A program made the position numbers and the translations under genes. The notes beneath the pieces were generated by a model, which had not been told where the DNA came from, did no database searches, and was given only the letters and a program-made list of their open reading frames with translations. Shown piece after piece: positions 48,883 through 57,193 of a stretch of DNA of 64,000 nt; the first letter of the stretch is position 1, and each line of letters opens with the position of its first letter. The stretch comes from Streptomyces sp. PKU-EA00015 (GTDB lineage: Bacteria > Actinomycetota > Actinomycetes > Streptomycetales > Streptomycetaceae): contig NZ_JABZEE010000010.1 of assembly GCF_013387495.1 (NCBI RefSeq), positions 124,001 to 188,000 on the forward strand, in the 5' to 3' direction.

Positions 48883-50697
48883 ATGCGTCGTTCCGCCGTA
48901 CGGAATGTGTCGGTACTGGCCGTTGCCGCGGCCGTCGCCTCGATCGGCGCGGCGGCTCCACCGACCTCCTCCCCGCCGGACGCGGCACCTGCCAAGACCC
49001 CGCTCGCCGTGGGATACGGCGGCGCCGTCGCCAGCGTCGACGCCGACGCGTCGGCCGCCGGCATCGAGGTCCTGCGCAAGGGCGGCAACGCGGTGGACGC
49101 GGCGGTGGCCACCGCCGCCGCGCTCGGCGTCACCGAGCCGTACTCCGCCGGTGTCGGCGGCGGTGGCTTCTTCGTCCATTACGACGCCAAGTCCCGTACG
49201 GTCCACACCGTCGACGGACGCGAGACCGCGCCGCTCTCCGCCGACGCGTCCCTGTTCCTGGAGAACGGCAAGCCCATCCCGTTCGCCGAGGGCATGACGT
49301 CGGGCCTCGGGGTCGGTACGCCCGGCACCCCCGCGACCTGGCGGAGCGCACTGGACGCCTGGGGCAGCAAACCGCTGAAGGAGCTGCTGCGTCCGGCCGA
49401 GCGGCTGGCCGAGGACGGATTCACCGTCGACGCCACGTTCCGTTCCCAGACGCAGGCCAACCAGGACCGCTTCGCCGACTTCCCGGCCAGCGCCGAACTC
49501 TTCCTGCCCGGCGGCGGACTCCCCGTCGTGGGCTCGGTGTTCAAGAACCCGGACCTGGCACGCACCTACAAGGAGCTCGGCCGCAAGGGCGTCGGCGCAC
49601 TCTACCGGGGGCCCATCGCCGACGACATCGTCCGCACCGTGCAGGAGCCCCCCGTCGCCGAGGGCGCGGACCGCGTCGTGCGCCCCGGCGACCTGACCCG
49701 TCGCGACCTGCGGGCCTACGAGACGATCCGCCGCGCCCCCACGAAGGTCTCCTACCGGGGGCTCGACGTGTACGGCATGGCGCCGTCCTCCTCCGGCGGC
49801 ACCAGCGTCGGGGAGGCGCTCAACATCCTGGAGCGCACCGACCTGTCCGAGGACGAGGCCACCCGGGCGGAGTACCTGCACCGCTTCATCGAGGCGAGCC
49901 GGATCGCGTTCGCGGACCGGGGGCACTGGGTCGGCGACCCGGCCTTCGAGGACGTGCCCGTGAAGGGGCTGCTGTCGCAGCGGTTCGCCGACTCGCGCGA
50001 GTGCCTGATCAAGGACGACGCGGTCCTGAAGAGCCCGCTCGCACCGGGCGACCCGCGCCGGCCGGCCGCCTGCGGCTCGACCGGTGAAGCCGCGCCGACC
50101 ACGTACGAGGGCGAGAACACCACGCATCTGACGACGGCCGACAAGTGGGGCAACGTCGTCGCCTACACGCTGACGATCGAGTCGACGGGCGGCAGTGGCA
50201 TCACCGTGCCCGGACGCGGTTTCCTGCTCAACAACGAGCTGACCGACTTCTCCTTCGCCCCGGCCGATCCCGCGGTCCACGATCCGAACCTGCCCGGCCC
50301 CGGGAAGCGGCCGCGTTCGTCCATGTCGCCGACCATCGTGCTCGACCACCACGACCGGCCCCTGCTGGCACTCGGCTCACCGGGAGGCGCGACCATCATC
50401 ACCACCGTCCTGCAGACACTGACGGGGCATCTGGACCGGGGGCTGCCGCTCGTCGACGCGATCGCCGCGCCGCGCGCCAGCCAGCGCAACCAGGTGACGA
50501 CGGAGCTGGAACCGGACCTGTGGAACGACCAGGGGCTGCGCGCCGAGCTCGAGCGCATCGGCCACGCCTTCCGGCTGAACCCGGAGATCGGCGCGGCGAC
50601 CGGCGTACAGCGGCTGCCCGACGGCCGGTGGCTGGCCGCTGCGGAGAAGGTACGGCGGGGCGGCGGCTCGGCCATGGTGGTCCACCCGGTGCCGTGA
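48883..50697 (+). CDS. ggt: gamma-glutamyltransferase precursor
   Basis: A 604-residue Ntn-hydrolase from ATG at 48883, with GGGGAGG seven bases upstream. A signal peptide (~1-25) and a short Pro-rich segment precede the large subunit, which has LRKGGNAVDAAVATAAALGV and GVGGGGFFVHYD. The autocatalytic nucleophile is Thr413 in ENTTHLTTADKWGNVVAYTL, which becomes the N-terminus of the small subunit. The GSGITVPGRGFLLNNELTDF and RPRSSMSPTIV segments are conserved. The exported enzyme cleaves glutathione and other gamma-glutamyl compounds. It stands alone on the plus strand. Confidence 0.95.
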   Translation: MRRSAVRNVSVLAVAAAVASIGAAAPPTSSPPDAAPAKTPLAVGYGGAVASVDADASAAGIEVLRKGGNAVDAAVATAAALGVTEPYSAGVGGGGFFVHYDAKSRTVHTVDGRETAPLSADASLFLENGKPIPFAEGMTSGLGVGTPGTPATWRSALDAWGSKPLKELLRPAERLAEDGFTVDATFRSQTQANQDRFADFPASAELFLPGGGLPVVGSVFKNPDLARTYKELGRKGVGALYRGPIADDIVRTVQEPPVAEGADRVVRPGDLTRRDLRAYETIRRAPTKVSYRGLDVYGMAPSSSGGTSVGEALNILERTDLSEDEATRAEYLHRFIEASRIAFADRGHWVGDPAFEDVPVKGLLSQRFADSRECLIKDDAVLKSPLAPGDPRRPAACGSTGEAAPTTYEGENTTHLTTADKWGNVVAYTLTIESTGGSGITVPGRGFLLNNELTDFSFAPADPAVHDPNLPGPGKRPRSSMSPTIVLDHHDRPLLALGSPGGATIITTVLQTLTGHLDRGLPLVDAIAAPRASQRNQVTTELEPDLWNDQGLRAELERIGHAFRLNPEIGAATGVQRLPDGRWLAAAEKVRRGGGSAMVVHPVP

Positions 50698-50800
50698 CGC
50701 GCGAGGGCGGCCGGGGCACGGAGACGTAACCCGTCCGGCGGACAAACGGAGCCGGTTCGCGTGCCCGCGGGTAGGGAGCCTTTCGACAGAAAGGACCATT

Positions 50801-51592
50801 GTGTACATATCACGCACCGCTCTCACGGCCGCCGCCGGTTCCGTCCTTCTCGCGGCGGCGGCCCTGCCCGCCGCCGCCGCGACCGCCCCGGCTTCGCCGC
50901 CACGGGCCCTCGACGCCCACCGGGCAGCCCTGCCGGCCGAGGGCACCGTCCCCGCCGATGACCTGCTGGACGCCCTCGGCACCTGCCGGCAGATATCGAA
51001 GGGCAAGTACCGCACGGACAACGGCGCACCCGCCGACGTCCCCGTCTGCGAACGGGACGGGGTCGTGCACTGGACCGCCGACCTCGACATCGACTGCGAC
51101 GGGGTGCGCACGCGGAAGTGCAACAGCACCACCGACCGCTGGTTCCAGCCGCACACCTCTTTCCAGCAGTCCAACGGAAGGCACCTCAACGCCGCGAAGC
51201 TGCCGTTCGTCGTCGTGCCGGGTCCGAGCGGCATCTGGGACTACCGGGACTCCGGTATCCACGGCGGAACCGTGGCCGCGCTGGTGTACCGGGACCGCGT
51301 CGTGTACGCCGTCGTCGGTGACACCGGCCCGACCGGGATCATCGGCGAGGCGTCGTACGCCGCCGCCGATGCGCTCGGCATCGACCCGCATCCGACATAC
51401 GGCGGCGCTTCCTCGGGCGTCACCTACATCCTGTTCAAGAACGTGCGCGCGGCCCCGATCGAGAGCCACGAGGCGGCCGTCGCGATCGGCGACAGGCTGG
51501 CCCGTCGGTACGTCCGCGGGGCGAAGGCCGCACTCGGCGACGAGATGGCCCGCCGGCTGGTCGACGACGCCCTGAGGCGGCCGTCCCCCTAG
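50801..51592 (+). CDS. secreted GH75-family chitosanase
   Basis: A 263-residue exported protein from GTG at 50801 (AAGGA upstream). The signal peptide (~1-27) ends after PAAAATA. The mature part matches GH75: VHWTADLDIDCDGVRTRKCN, WFQPHTSF, LPFVVVPGPSGIWDYRDSGI, GTVAALVYRDRVVYAVVGDT, GPTGIIGEASYAAADALGI and SSGVTYILFKN. The Asp and Glu of DLDIDCDG and GEASY are the likely acid/base pair. Such enzymes hydrolyse chitosan outside the cell. The stop TAG shares the bases CTAG with the stop of the convergent gene. Confidence 0.9.
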   Translation: MYISRTALTAAAGSVLLAAAALPAAAATAPASPPRALDAHRAALPAEGTVPADDLLDALGTCRQISKGKYRTDNGAPADVPVCERDGVVHWTADLDIDCDGVRTRKCNSTTDRWFQPHTSFQQSNGRHLNAAKLPFVVVPGPSGIWDYRDSGIHGGTVAALVYRDRVVYAVVGDTGPTGIIGEASYAAADALGIDPHPTYGGASSGVTYILFKNVRAAPIESHEAAVAIGDRLARRYVRGAKAALGDEMARRLVDDALRRPSP

Positions 51593-52356
51593 AGCGCCGT
51601 GAGGATGCGCGGCCCGTCGTCGGTGACAGCGATCGTGTGCTCGACGTGTGCGGCACGGCTGCCGTCCGCCGTGCGCACGGTCCAGCCGTCGCGCGCCGTG
51701 TAATGGTCGTCGCGGCCGCCCGCGACGACCATCGGCTCGATGGCGAGCACCATGCCGTGTCGCAGGCGCATGCCCCGGCCGGGGCGTCCCTCGTTGGGCA
51801 CGCCCGGGTCCTCGTGCATGCGCCGGCCCACTCCGTGCCCTCCGAGGCCGTCCGGGATGCCGTACCCGGCGGAACGGCACACTGTGCCGACGGCGTGGGC
51901 GATGTCCCCGATGCGGTTGCCGACGACGGCCGCCTTGATGCCCGCGGCGAGCGCGTCCTCGGCCGTCCGGATCAGGCGTGTGTCCGCCGGCCGTGCGCGA
52001 CCGACCGTGAAGCTCACGGCCGCGTCGCCGGCCCAGCCCGCGCGTACGGCTCCGCAGTCGAGACCGACCAGGTCGCCGTCGCGGAGCCGGTAGGCGCCCG
52101 GGACGCCGTGCACGATCGCGTCGTTGACCGATACGCAGACGACGGCCGGGAAGGGGGTCGGCGCCCAGTCGGGGTGATACCCGAGGAACGGGGAACCGGC
52201 TCCCGCCTCGTCCAGGACCGCGCGGGCCGCCTTGTCCAGCTCACTGAGCGCGACGCCCACGAAGGCCGCCTCCCGTGCGGCCGTGAGCGCCTGGGCCACG
52301 ATGCGGCCGGCCTCGCGCATCGCTTCGATCGACGCGTCTGTCTTGATCTCCACCAT
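51589..52356 (-). CDS. map: methionine aminopeptidase, type I
   Basis: A 255-residue metallopeptidase with all five metal ligands: Asp in VGLDCGAVRAGW, Asp in GDAAVSFTVG, His in GLGGHGVGRRMHEDPGVPN, Glu in VLAIEPMVVAGG and Glu in HVEHTIAVTDDG. It removes N-terminal Met from nascent proteins. Streptomyces carry several Map copies; the housekeeping copy normally lies in the ribosomal region, so this is probably an accessory one. It starts at an ATG 7 bases after a -10, without a ribosome-binding site, and faces a small XRE gene across a mirrored operator. It is convergent with the chitosanase gene and overlaps it by four bases. Confidence 0.95.
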   Translation of the reverse strand: MVEIKTDASIEAMREAGRIVAQALTAAREAAFVGVALSELDKAARAVLDEAGAGSPFLGYHPDWAPTPFPAVVCVSVNDAIVHGVPGAYRLRDGDLVGLDCGAVRAGWAGDAAVSFTVGRARPADTRLIRTAEDALAAGIKAAVVGNRIGDIAHAVGTVCRSAGYGIPDGLGGHGVGRRMHEDPGVPNEGRPGRGMRLRHGMVLAIEPMVVAGGRDDHYTARDGWTVRTADGSRAAHVEHTIAVTDDGPRILTAL

Positions 52357-52363
52357 GCCAATT

Positions 52364-52419
52364 ACTATACCGGTCTCGCCGTTATTCTTATACCGGCGCG
52401 GCCGGGATTAGAATAACGG
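52364..52419. promoter_or_regulatory. back-to-back leaderless promoters with 10-bp inverted repeat operator
   Basis: CCGTTATTCT (52379-52388) and AGAATAACGG (52410-52419) are perfect inverted arms 21 bases apart. TATACCGG is directly repeated at 52366-52373 and 52389-52396. For map, a -10 TATAGT (52364-52369, minus) ends 7 bases before its ATG; for the XRE gene, a -10 TAGAAT (52409-52414, plus) ends 6 bases before its ATG. Both transcripts should be leaderless, and the right operator arm contains the XRE -10. Confidence 0.7.
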
Positions 52420-52420
52420 C

Positions 52421-52675
52421 ATGGTGCGCACCCCCCTCACCCCCGAAGAGCGCGAACGCGGCGAGAGGCTCGGCCGGCTGCTCAGGCAGGCGCGCGGCGG
52501 CCGCAGCATGGTGGAGGTCGCCGCGGCGGCCGGACTGTCCGCCGAGACCCTGCGCAAGATCGAGACGGGCCGCGCGCCCACCCCGGCGTTCTTCACCGTC
52601 GCAGCCCTCGCCGCGACGCTCGGCCTGTCCATGGACGAACTGGTCGTGCGCTGCGCCCTCGTGCCCGCCGCCTGA
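52421..52675 (+). CDS. small XRE-family regulator
   Basis: An 84-residue protein that is almost entirely one helix-turn-helix domain: RLGRLLRQARGGRSMVEVAA, AAGLSAETLRKIETGRAPTP and FFTVAALAATLGLSMDELV. It starts at the ATG 6 bases after a -10 hexamer (leaderless). Its own promoter and that of the divergent map gene are covered by an inverted repeat, so it probably regulates both. The small size, with no ligand domain, implies control by concentration, a partner or proteolysis. Confidence 0.88.
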   Translation: MVRTPLTPEERERGERLGRLLRQARGGRSMVEVAAAAGLSAETLRKIETGRAPTPAFFTVAALAATLGLSMDELVVRCALVPAA

Positions 52676-52717
52676 CCGCCCTGACGGGCGCCCCTGTTCG
52701 CGACCGCCCCGGGCGCG

Positions 52718-52939
52718 GTGACGGCGCGGGTTGTCACGCCGATGGCGCTCACGAAACGGTGCGCCATGGAGCACGGCGGCTTCGTGAGCCGTACCGAGTA
52801 CGACGAGAACCCGCCGCGGATCGCGTACGAGCTCACCGGGTCCGGGCGGTCGGTGTTCTGCCCATGGACGCGGCGTGCGACCGGGCGCGGGCGCGTGCTC
52901 GCACTGCTAGCGGCCCGGAAAGCTCACGGGAGCGGCTGA
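52718..52939 (+). pseudogene. C-terminal remnant of an HxlR/MarR-type regulator
   Basis: One frame reads GGFVSRTEYDENPPRIAYEL then TGSGRSV, the wing and following strand of HxlR regulators (GLVxRxxYxExPPRVEYELTxxGRSL). After a one-base shift the next frame continues GVLPMDAACDRARARA, the usual C-terminal helix. The DNA-recognition half is missing. Confidence 0.6.
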
Positions 52940-53046
52940 CGGACTCGGGGCATCGCGGTTTCCCGCCGAAAACGGCGTGTAGCAACGGCGTAACACGCCT
53001 GCGGTCGAATGCCTGCGGTTCTACCTCCGAGTGGTCAGGGGCAGCG

Positions 53047-54870
53047 ATGGCGGTGCATCAACTCCCGGCGGAGGTCGGGACGTTCGCGCGGTACCTCGAA
53101 GAGCTGACCGGGCGGCTCGACCCCGCGGGCGGGTGGTGCGCGATCTTCTGGCAGCGTGATCCCGACGGAATGCGGGCCTGCCTGGAGGGGATCGAGATCC
53201 CTCCGTGGGACGTGGTCGAGTCCCTGCTCCACGACCTGGCGACGCCGACGGGCCCGGAGCACGCCGAGCGGGAGTGGGGCCGGGCCCGTGCGCTCCACGC
53301 GGCGGCAGCGGCGGCACACGACCGACTGCCGGGCGGACGCGAGGCGCTGGAGGAGCGGCGGGAGCTGATGCGCGACGAGCAGGCGTACGCGGCGGCCCGC
53401 GCAGAGGAGCTGCTGCGGTCGTTGGCCGGAGAGCCGGAGGGCACGGCGGAGGCGGAGCGCCTGACGCACGAACTGTCCTGGACGCGTGACGACCACACCC
53501 GCGCGACGTCGCGCGTCAGGGAACTGACGTCCCGCCTCGAATCGCTGCCCCACCCCGCGTCCTGGTTCACCCCGGCCGGACCCGACGCCACGGGCCCGGC
53601 CGCGCTGCCCGGCCCGGCCGGCCCCGGGGAGCAGGGACCCGACGGGCCCTGGCCGACCGGCATGCCCGGCGCCGCGGGGGCGTACGCGATGGAGACGGCC
53701 GGCTCGGGGCAGCCCGTCATGGGCGGATCACCCGACAGGCAGTGGGCCGCGGGCCCGGCCGGGCCGACGAGGGCCGGCACTGCGGGCATGGCTGCGGCTC
53801 CCGGCCGGGCCGGCGCGACGGGCACGGCGGAGACCGGCGCCGACGGCGCGGCCGCGCCCGGTGCTCCTCGCGGGCACTGCGAGCCTGGCAGGGCAGGGCC
53901 CCGCTCCGCACCGGCCGGGGCCGACCACGGCGCACCGGGCGCCGACGCCGGCCCCTACGGGACGGGCAGGCACGGGGCACCCGTGGGAACCGGCGCGTCC
54001 AAAGATGCCGCGCCGGTTGCGCTGCCCGGCTACGCCGCAGGCGGCACGGCCCCGCACGGGGCGGGCCCCGGCGCACCGAACGCCGACACGGCTCCGTACG
54101 GGGTCCCCGGGCCCGGCAGGGTCGCCGCCGGCGAACCCGCCGAGCGCGGCGCTTCCTCCCGGGGGAAGCGGAAGGCCCGGCGAGGGGCTCGGTTCGCGGG
54201 GGTGGAGGACGACGACGGCGGCGCGGTCGCCGTGCCCGTGTTGCCCGTCGCCGGTGACGTGCCCCGGGGCGCGCGGTACGGCGGCGCTGCGGCAGCCCCC
54301 GCGCCGGCCCCGCCCCCCGAGCCCGCGCACGAGAGTGCCGGCGCCGAACGGGCCGCGCGCGAGACCGTCGCCGCTCTCGGGCGGCTCCGGGCCGAGGGCC
54401 GCGGCGGCGAGGCGCACGTCGTGCTGTGCGAGGCCGCCGCCCGGCCGCCGGGCTGGCTGCCCGCGCTCGCCGCCGAGCTCCACCGCGGCGGACTGGACGC
54501 GGACTGGAGCACTCTCCTGTGGGAGGTGGCGTCCCAGCCCGCCGCGCACCTCGCCGCGGCCGCCGACGCGCTCGCCGCGGCGGGACGCCCCGACGACGGG
54601 CGCCAGTTGCTGCGCCAGGGGGTCTCGCGGCCGGCCGAGGAGATCGCCGAGACCGCGATCGCGCTGGCGGACGAGGGCCTCGGCGCCCGCGCCCGTGCGC
54701 TGCTCGCCGCCTACGCGCAGGTGCGCCCCGCCGAGGACGCAGCCAGGGTCGCCGGCCGTGACCCGGCCCGGCTCGTCCCCGCCCTGCTCGACGCCGCCCG
54801 CGACGTCTCGCCGGACCGCGAGCGCGATCTCGTCCACGCGCTGCGCGTGGCCGGTTACCTCGGCGCCTGA
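53047..54870 (+). CDS. large protein with coiled-coil N-terminus, low-complexity middle and helical-repeat C-terminus
   Basis: A 607-residue protein from ATG at 53047 (AGGGG upstream). Residues ~1-70 form a small conserved domain (TFARYLEELTGRLDPAGGWC, AIFWQRDPDGMRACLEG). Residues ~80-165 are Arg/Glu/Ala-rich and predicted coiled coil. About 170-430 is Gly/Ala/Pro/Thr low complexity with many GPAGP-like turns. The C-terminal ~170 residues are helical repeats (AALGRLRAEGRGGEAHVVLC, LPALAAELHRGGLDADWSTL, ALLAAYAQVRPAEDAARVAG) resembling a TPR-like solenoid. No catalytic motif or membrane span is seen. Such proteins are conserved in Streptomyces without known role; a scaffold is plausible. Confidence 0.8.
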   Translation: MAVHQLPAEVGTFARYLEELTGRLDPAGGWCAIFWQRDPDGMRACLEGIEIPPWDVVESLLHDLATPTGPEHAEREWGRARALHAAAAAAHDRLPGGREALEERRELMRDEQAYAAARAEELLRSLAGEPEGTAEAERLTHELSWTRDDHTRATSRVRELTSRLESLPHPASWFTPAGPDATGPAALPGPAGPGEQGPDGPWPTGMPGAAGAYAMETAGSGQPVMGGSPDRQWAAGPAGPTRAGTAGMAAAPGRAGATGTAETGADGAAAPGAPRGHCEPGRAGPRSAPAGADHGAPGADAGPYGTGRHGAPVGTGASKDAAPVALPGYAAGGTAPHGAGPGAPNADTAPYGVPGPGRVAAGEPAERGASSRGKRKARRGARFAGVEDDDGGAVAVPVLPVAGDVPRGARYGGAAAAPAPAPPPEPAHESAGAERAARETVAALGRLRAEGRGGEAHVVLCEAAARPPGWLPALAAELHRGGLDADWSTLLWEVASQPAAHLAAAADALAAAGRPDDGRQLLRQGVSRPAEEIAETAIALADEGLGARARALLAAYAQVRPAEDAARVAGRDPARLVPALLDAARDVSPDRERDLVHALRVAGYLGA

Positions 54871-54993
54871 CCGAGACGAAACCGTTCCGAAATCGACCGC
54901 TCGGGTGTGAAACATGATCGACTTCGCGGGTTGACGACGATGGTCTTGCCCCGCTGTGTGACGTGGCTTACGTTCTCCATCTGCGTATTGCGT

Positions 54994-55005
54994 CTACGTG
55001 CGTAG
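54994..55005. promoter_or_regulatory. palindrome upstream of the pyrimidine-catabolic operon
   Basis: CTACG-TG-CGTAG is a perfect inverted repeat 33 bases before the first ATG of the operon. Nearby TACG...CGTA half-sites (TTACGTT at about 54969 and TGCGTATTGCG at 54982-54992) give an extended array in an AT-richer patch. A candidate regulator site; no regulator gene is adjacent. Confidence 0.4.
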
Positions 55006-55038
55006 AGGCTCTCTGGCGTCCCGTCGAAGGAGCAGCTC

Positions 55039-55881
55039 ATGGCCCATGTCGTACGCGCCGCCCTCGTCCAGGCCACCTGGACCGGCGACACCGAATCGAT
55101 GATCGCCAAGCACGAGGAACACGCCCGCGAGGCCGCCGGGCAGGGCGCCAAGGTCATCGGATTCCAAGAGGTCTTCAACGCCCCGTACTTCTGCCAGGTG
55201 CAGGAGCCCGAGCACTACCGCTGGGCCGAGCCCGTCCCGGACGGCCCCACCGTCCGCAGGATGCAGGACCTCGCCCGCGAGACCGGCATGGTGATCGTCG
55301 TCCCGGTCTTCGAGAGCGAGGGCGCGGGCTTCTACTACAACACCGCCGCGGTCATCGACGCCGACGGCAGCTACCTCGGCAAATACCGCAAGCACCACAT
55401 TCCCCAGGTCAAGGGCTTCTGGGAGAAGTACTACTTCCGGCCGGGCAACGCGGGCTGGCCGGTGTTCGACACCGCTGTCGGCAAGGTCGGCGTCTACATC
55501 TGCTACGACCGCCACTTCCCGGAGGGCTGGCGCCAACTCGGCCTCGCGGGAGCCCAGTTGGTCTACAACCCGTCCGCCACCCACCGTGGTCTGTCCTCCC
55601 ACCTCTGGCAGCTGGAGCAGCCGGCCGCCGCCGTCGCCAACGAGTACTTCGTCGCCGCCATCAACCGCGTCGGCATCGAGGAGTACGGCGACAACGACTT
55701 CTACGGCACCAGCTACTTCGTCGACCCGCGCGGCCAGTTCGTCGGCGACCTCGCCAGCGACAAGGAGGAGGAACTGGTCGTACGCGACCTCGACTTCGAC
55801 CTGATCGAGGCCGTACGGCAGCAGTGGGCGTTCTACCGGGACCGCCGCCCCGACGCGTACGAAGGGCTTGTGCAGCCGTGA
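55039..55881 (+). CDS. nitrilase-superfamily amidohydrolase (beta-ureidopropionase-like)
   Basis: A 280-residue carbon-nitrogen hydrolase with GAAGGAG upstream. The catalytic triad is visible: Glu in KVIGFQEVFNAPYF, Lys in LGKYRKHHIPQ and Cys in GVYICYDRHFPE. Sequence and operon place it as N-carbamoyl-beta-alanine (beta-ureidopropionate) amidohydrolase, the step after dihydropyrimidinase; N-carbamoylputrescine amidase is a related alternative. The stop overlaps the aminotransferase GTG by 4 bases. Confidence 0.92.
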   Translation: MAHVVRAALVQATWTGDTESMIAKHEEHAREAAGQGAKVIGFQEVFNAPYFCQVQEPEHYRWAEPVPDGPTVRRMQDLARETGMVIVVPVFESEGAGFYYNTAAVIDADGSYLGKYRKHHIPQVKGFWEKYYFRPGNAGWPVFDTAVGKVGVYICYDRHFPEGWRQLGLAGAQLVYNPSATHRGLSSHLWQLEQPAAAVANEYFVAAINRVGIEEYGDNDFYGTSYFVDPRGQFVGDLASDKEEELVVRDLDFDLIEAVRQQWAFYRDRRPDAYEGLVQP

Positions 55882-57158
55882 CCGACCTGTACGGGCGCCA
55901 CAAGGCCGTCCTCCCGGACTGGCTCGCCCTCTACTACGACCGCCCCATCGAGATCACCCATGGCGAGGGACGCCACGTCTGGGACGCGGACGGAAACCGC
56001 TACCTGGACTTCTTCGGCGGCATCCTCACCACCATGACCGCGCACGCCCTGCCCGAGGTCACCAAGGCGGTGAGCGAGCAGGCCGCGCGGATGATCCACT
56101 CCTCCACCCTCTACCTCAACCGCCCCATGGTGGAGCTCGCCGAGCGCATCGCCGCCCTCTCCGGCATCCCCGACGCGCGCGTCTTCTTCACCACCTCCGG
56201 TACGGAGGCCAACGACACCGCCCTGCTGCTCGCCACCGCGTACCGCCGTTCCAACCAGATCCTGGCGATGCGCAACAGCTACCACGGCCGGTCCTTCTCC
56301 GCGGTCTCCGTCACCGGCAACCACGCCTGGTCCCCGACCAGCCTCTCCCCGCTCCAGACGCTGTACGTCCACGGCGGCGTCCGCACCCGGGGCCCCTACG
56401 CCGGGCTGTCCGACGCGCAGTTCATCCAGGCCTGCGTCGCCGACCTTCAGGACCTGCTCGGCCACACCCGCGACGTCGCCGCGCTGATCGCCGAACCGGT
56501 GCAGGGCGTCGGCGGGTTCACCTCCCCGCCCGACGGGCTGTACGCCGCCTTCCGCGAGGTGCTCGACCGGCACGGCATCCTGTGGATCTCCGACGAGGTG
56601 CAGACCGGCTGGGGCCGCACCGGTGAGCACTTCTGGGGCTGGCAGGCGCACGCCCAGAACGGCCCGCCGGACATCCTCACCTTCGCCAAGGGCATCGGCA
56701 ACGGCATGTCGATCGGCGGTGTCGTCGCCCGCGCCGAGGTCATGAACTGCCTGGACGCCAACTCCATCTCCACCTTCGGGGGTTCGCCCGTGACCATGGC
56801 GGCCGGCGTCGCCAACCTCGCCTATCTGCTGGAGCACGACCTCCAGGGCAACGCCCGGCGCGTCGGCGGGCTGCTCGTCGAGCGGCTGCGCGCGATCGGC
56901 GCGGGGGTCCCCGCCGTACGGGAGGTGCGCGGACGCGGCCTGATGATCGGCATCGAGCTGGTGAGGCCGGGCACGGACGAGGCGGACCCCAAGGCCGCCG
57001 GCAAGGTCCTGGAGGCCGCGCGCGAGAGCGGCCTGCTGATCGGCAAGGGCGGCGGCCACAACACCAGCGTCCTGCGCATCGCCCCGCCGCTCTCGCTCAC
57101 CGTCGCCGAGGCCGAGGAGGGCGCGTCCCTCCTCGAACACGCCCTGCGCGCCGTCTAG
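55878..57158 (+). CDS. class III aminotransferase (beta-alanine/omega-amino-acid type)
   Basis: A 426-residue PLP enzyme from GTG at 55878. Class III motifs: YLDFFGGILTTMTAHALPEV, FFTTSGTEANDTALLLATAY, YHGRSFSAVSVTGNHAW, AEPVQGVGGFT, LWISDEVQTGWGRTGEHFWG and the PLP-lysine segment TFAKGIGNGMSIGGVVA. It resembles mitochondrial AGXT2 and beta-alanine:pyruvate aminotransferases and should remove the amino group from the beta-alanine or beta-aminoisobutyrate released by the upstream enzyme. Translationally coupled to it. Confidence 0.93.
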   Translation: MTDLYGRHKAVLPDWLALYYDRPIEITHGEGRHVWDADGNRYLDFFGGILTTMTAHALPEVTKAVSEQAARMIHSSTLYLNRPMVELAERIAALSGIPDARVFFTTSGTEANDTALLLATAYRRSNQILAMRNSYHGRSFSAVSVTGNHAWSPTSLSPLQTLYVHGGVRTRGPYAGLSDAQFIQACVADLQDLLGHTRDVAALIAEPVQGVGGFTSPPDGLYAAFREVLDRHGILWISDEVQTGWGRTGEHFWGWQAHAQNGPPDILTFAKGIGNGMSIGGVVARAEVMNCLDANSISTFGGSPVTMAAGVANLAYLLEHDLQGNARRVGGLLVERLRAIGAGVPAVREVRGRGLMIGIELVRPGTDEADPKAAGKVLEAARESGLLIGKGGGHNTSVLRIAPPLSLTVAEAEEGASLLEHALRAV

Positions 57159-57193
57159 GCCTCCGGCCGACCGAGTCCACACACGAGGAGACC

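Noticed and set aside
53041..54915. Long minus-strand open frames opposite the low-complexity gene
   Set aside because: They follow the high-GC codon bias of the plus-strand gene, have no ribosome-binding site and translate to Arg/Gly-rich sequence with no family features.
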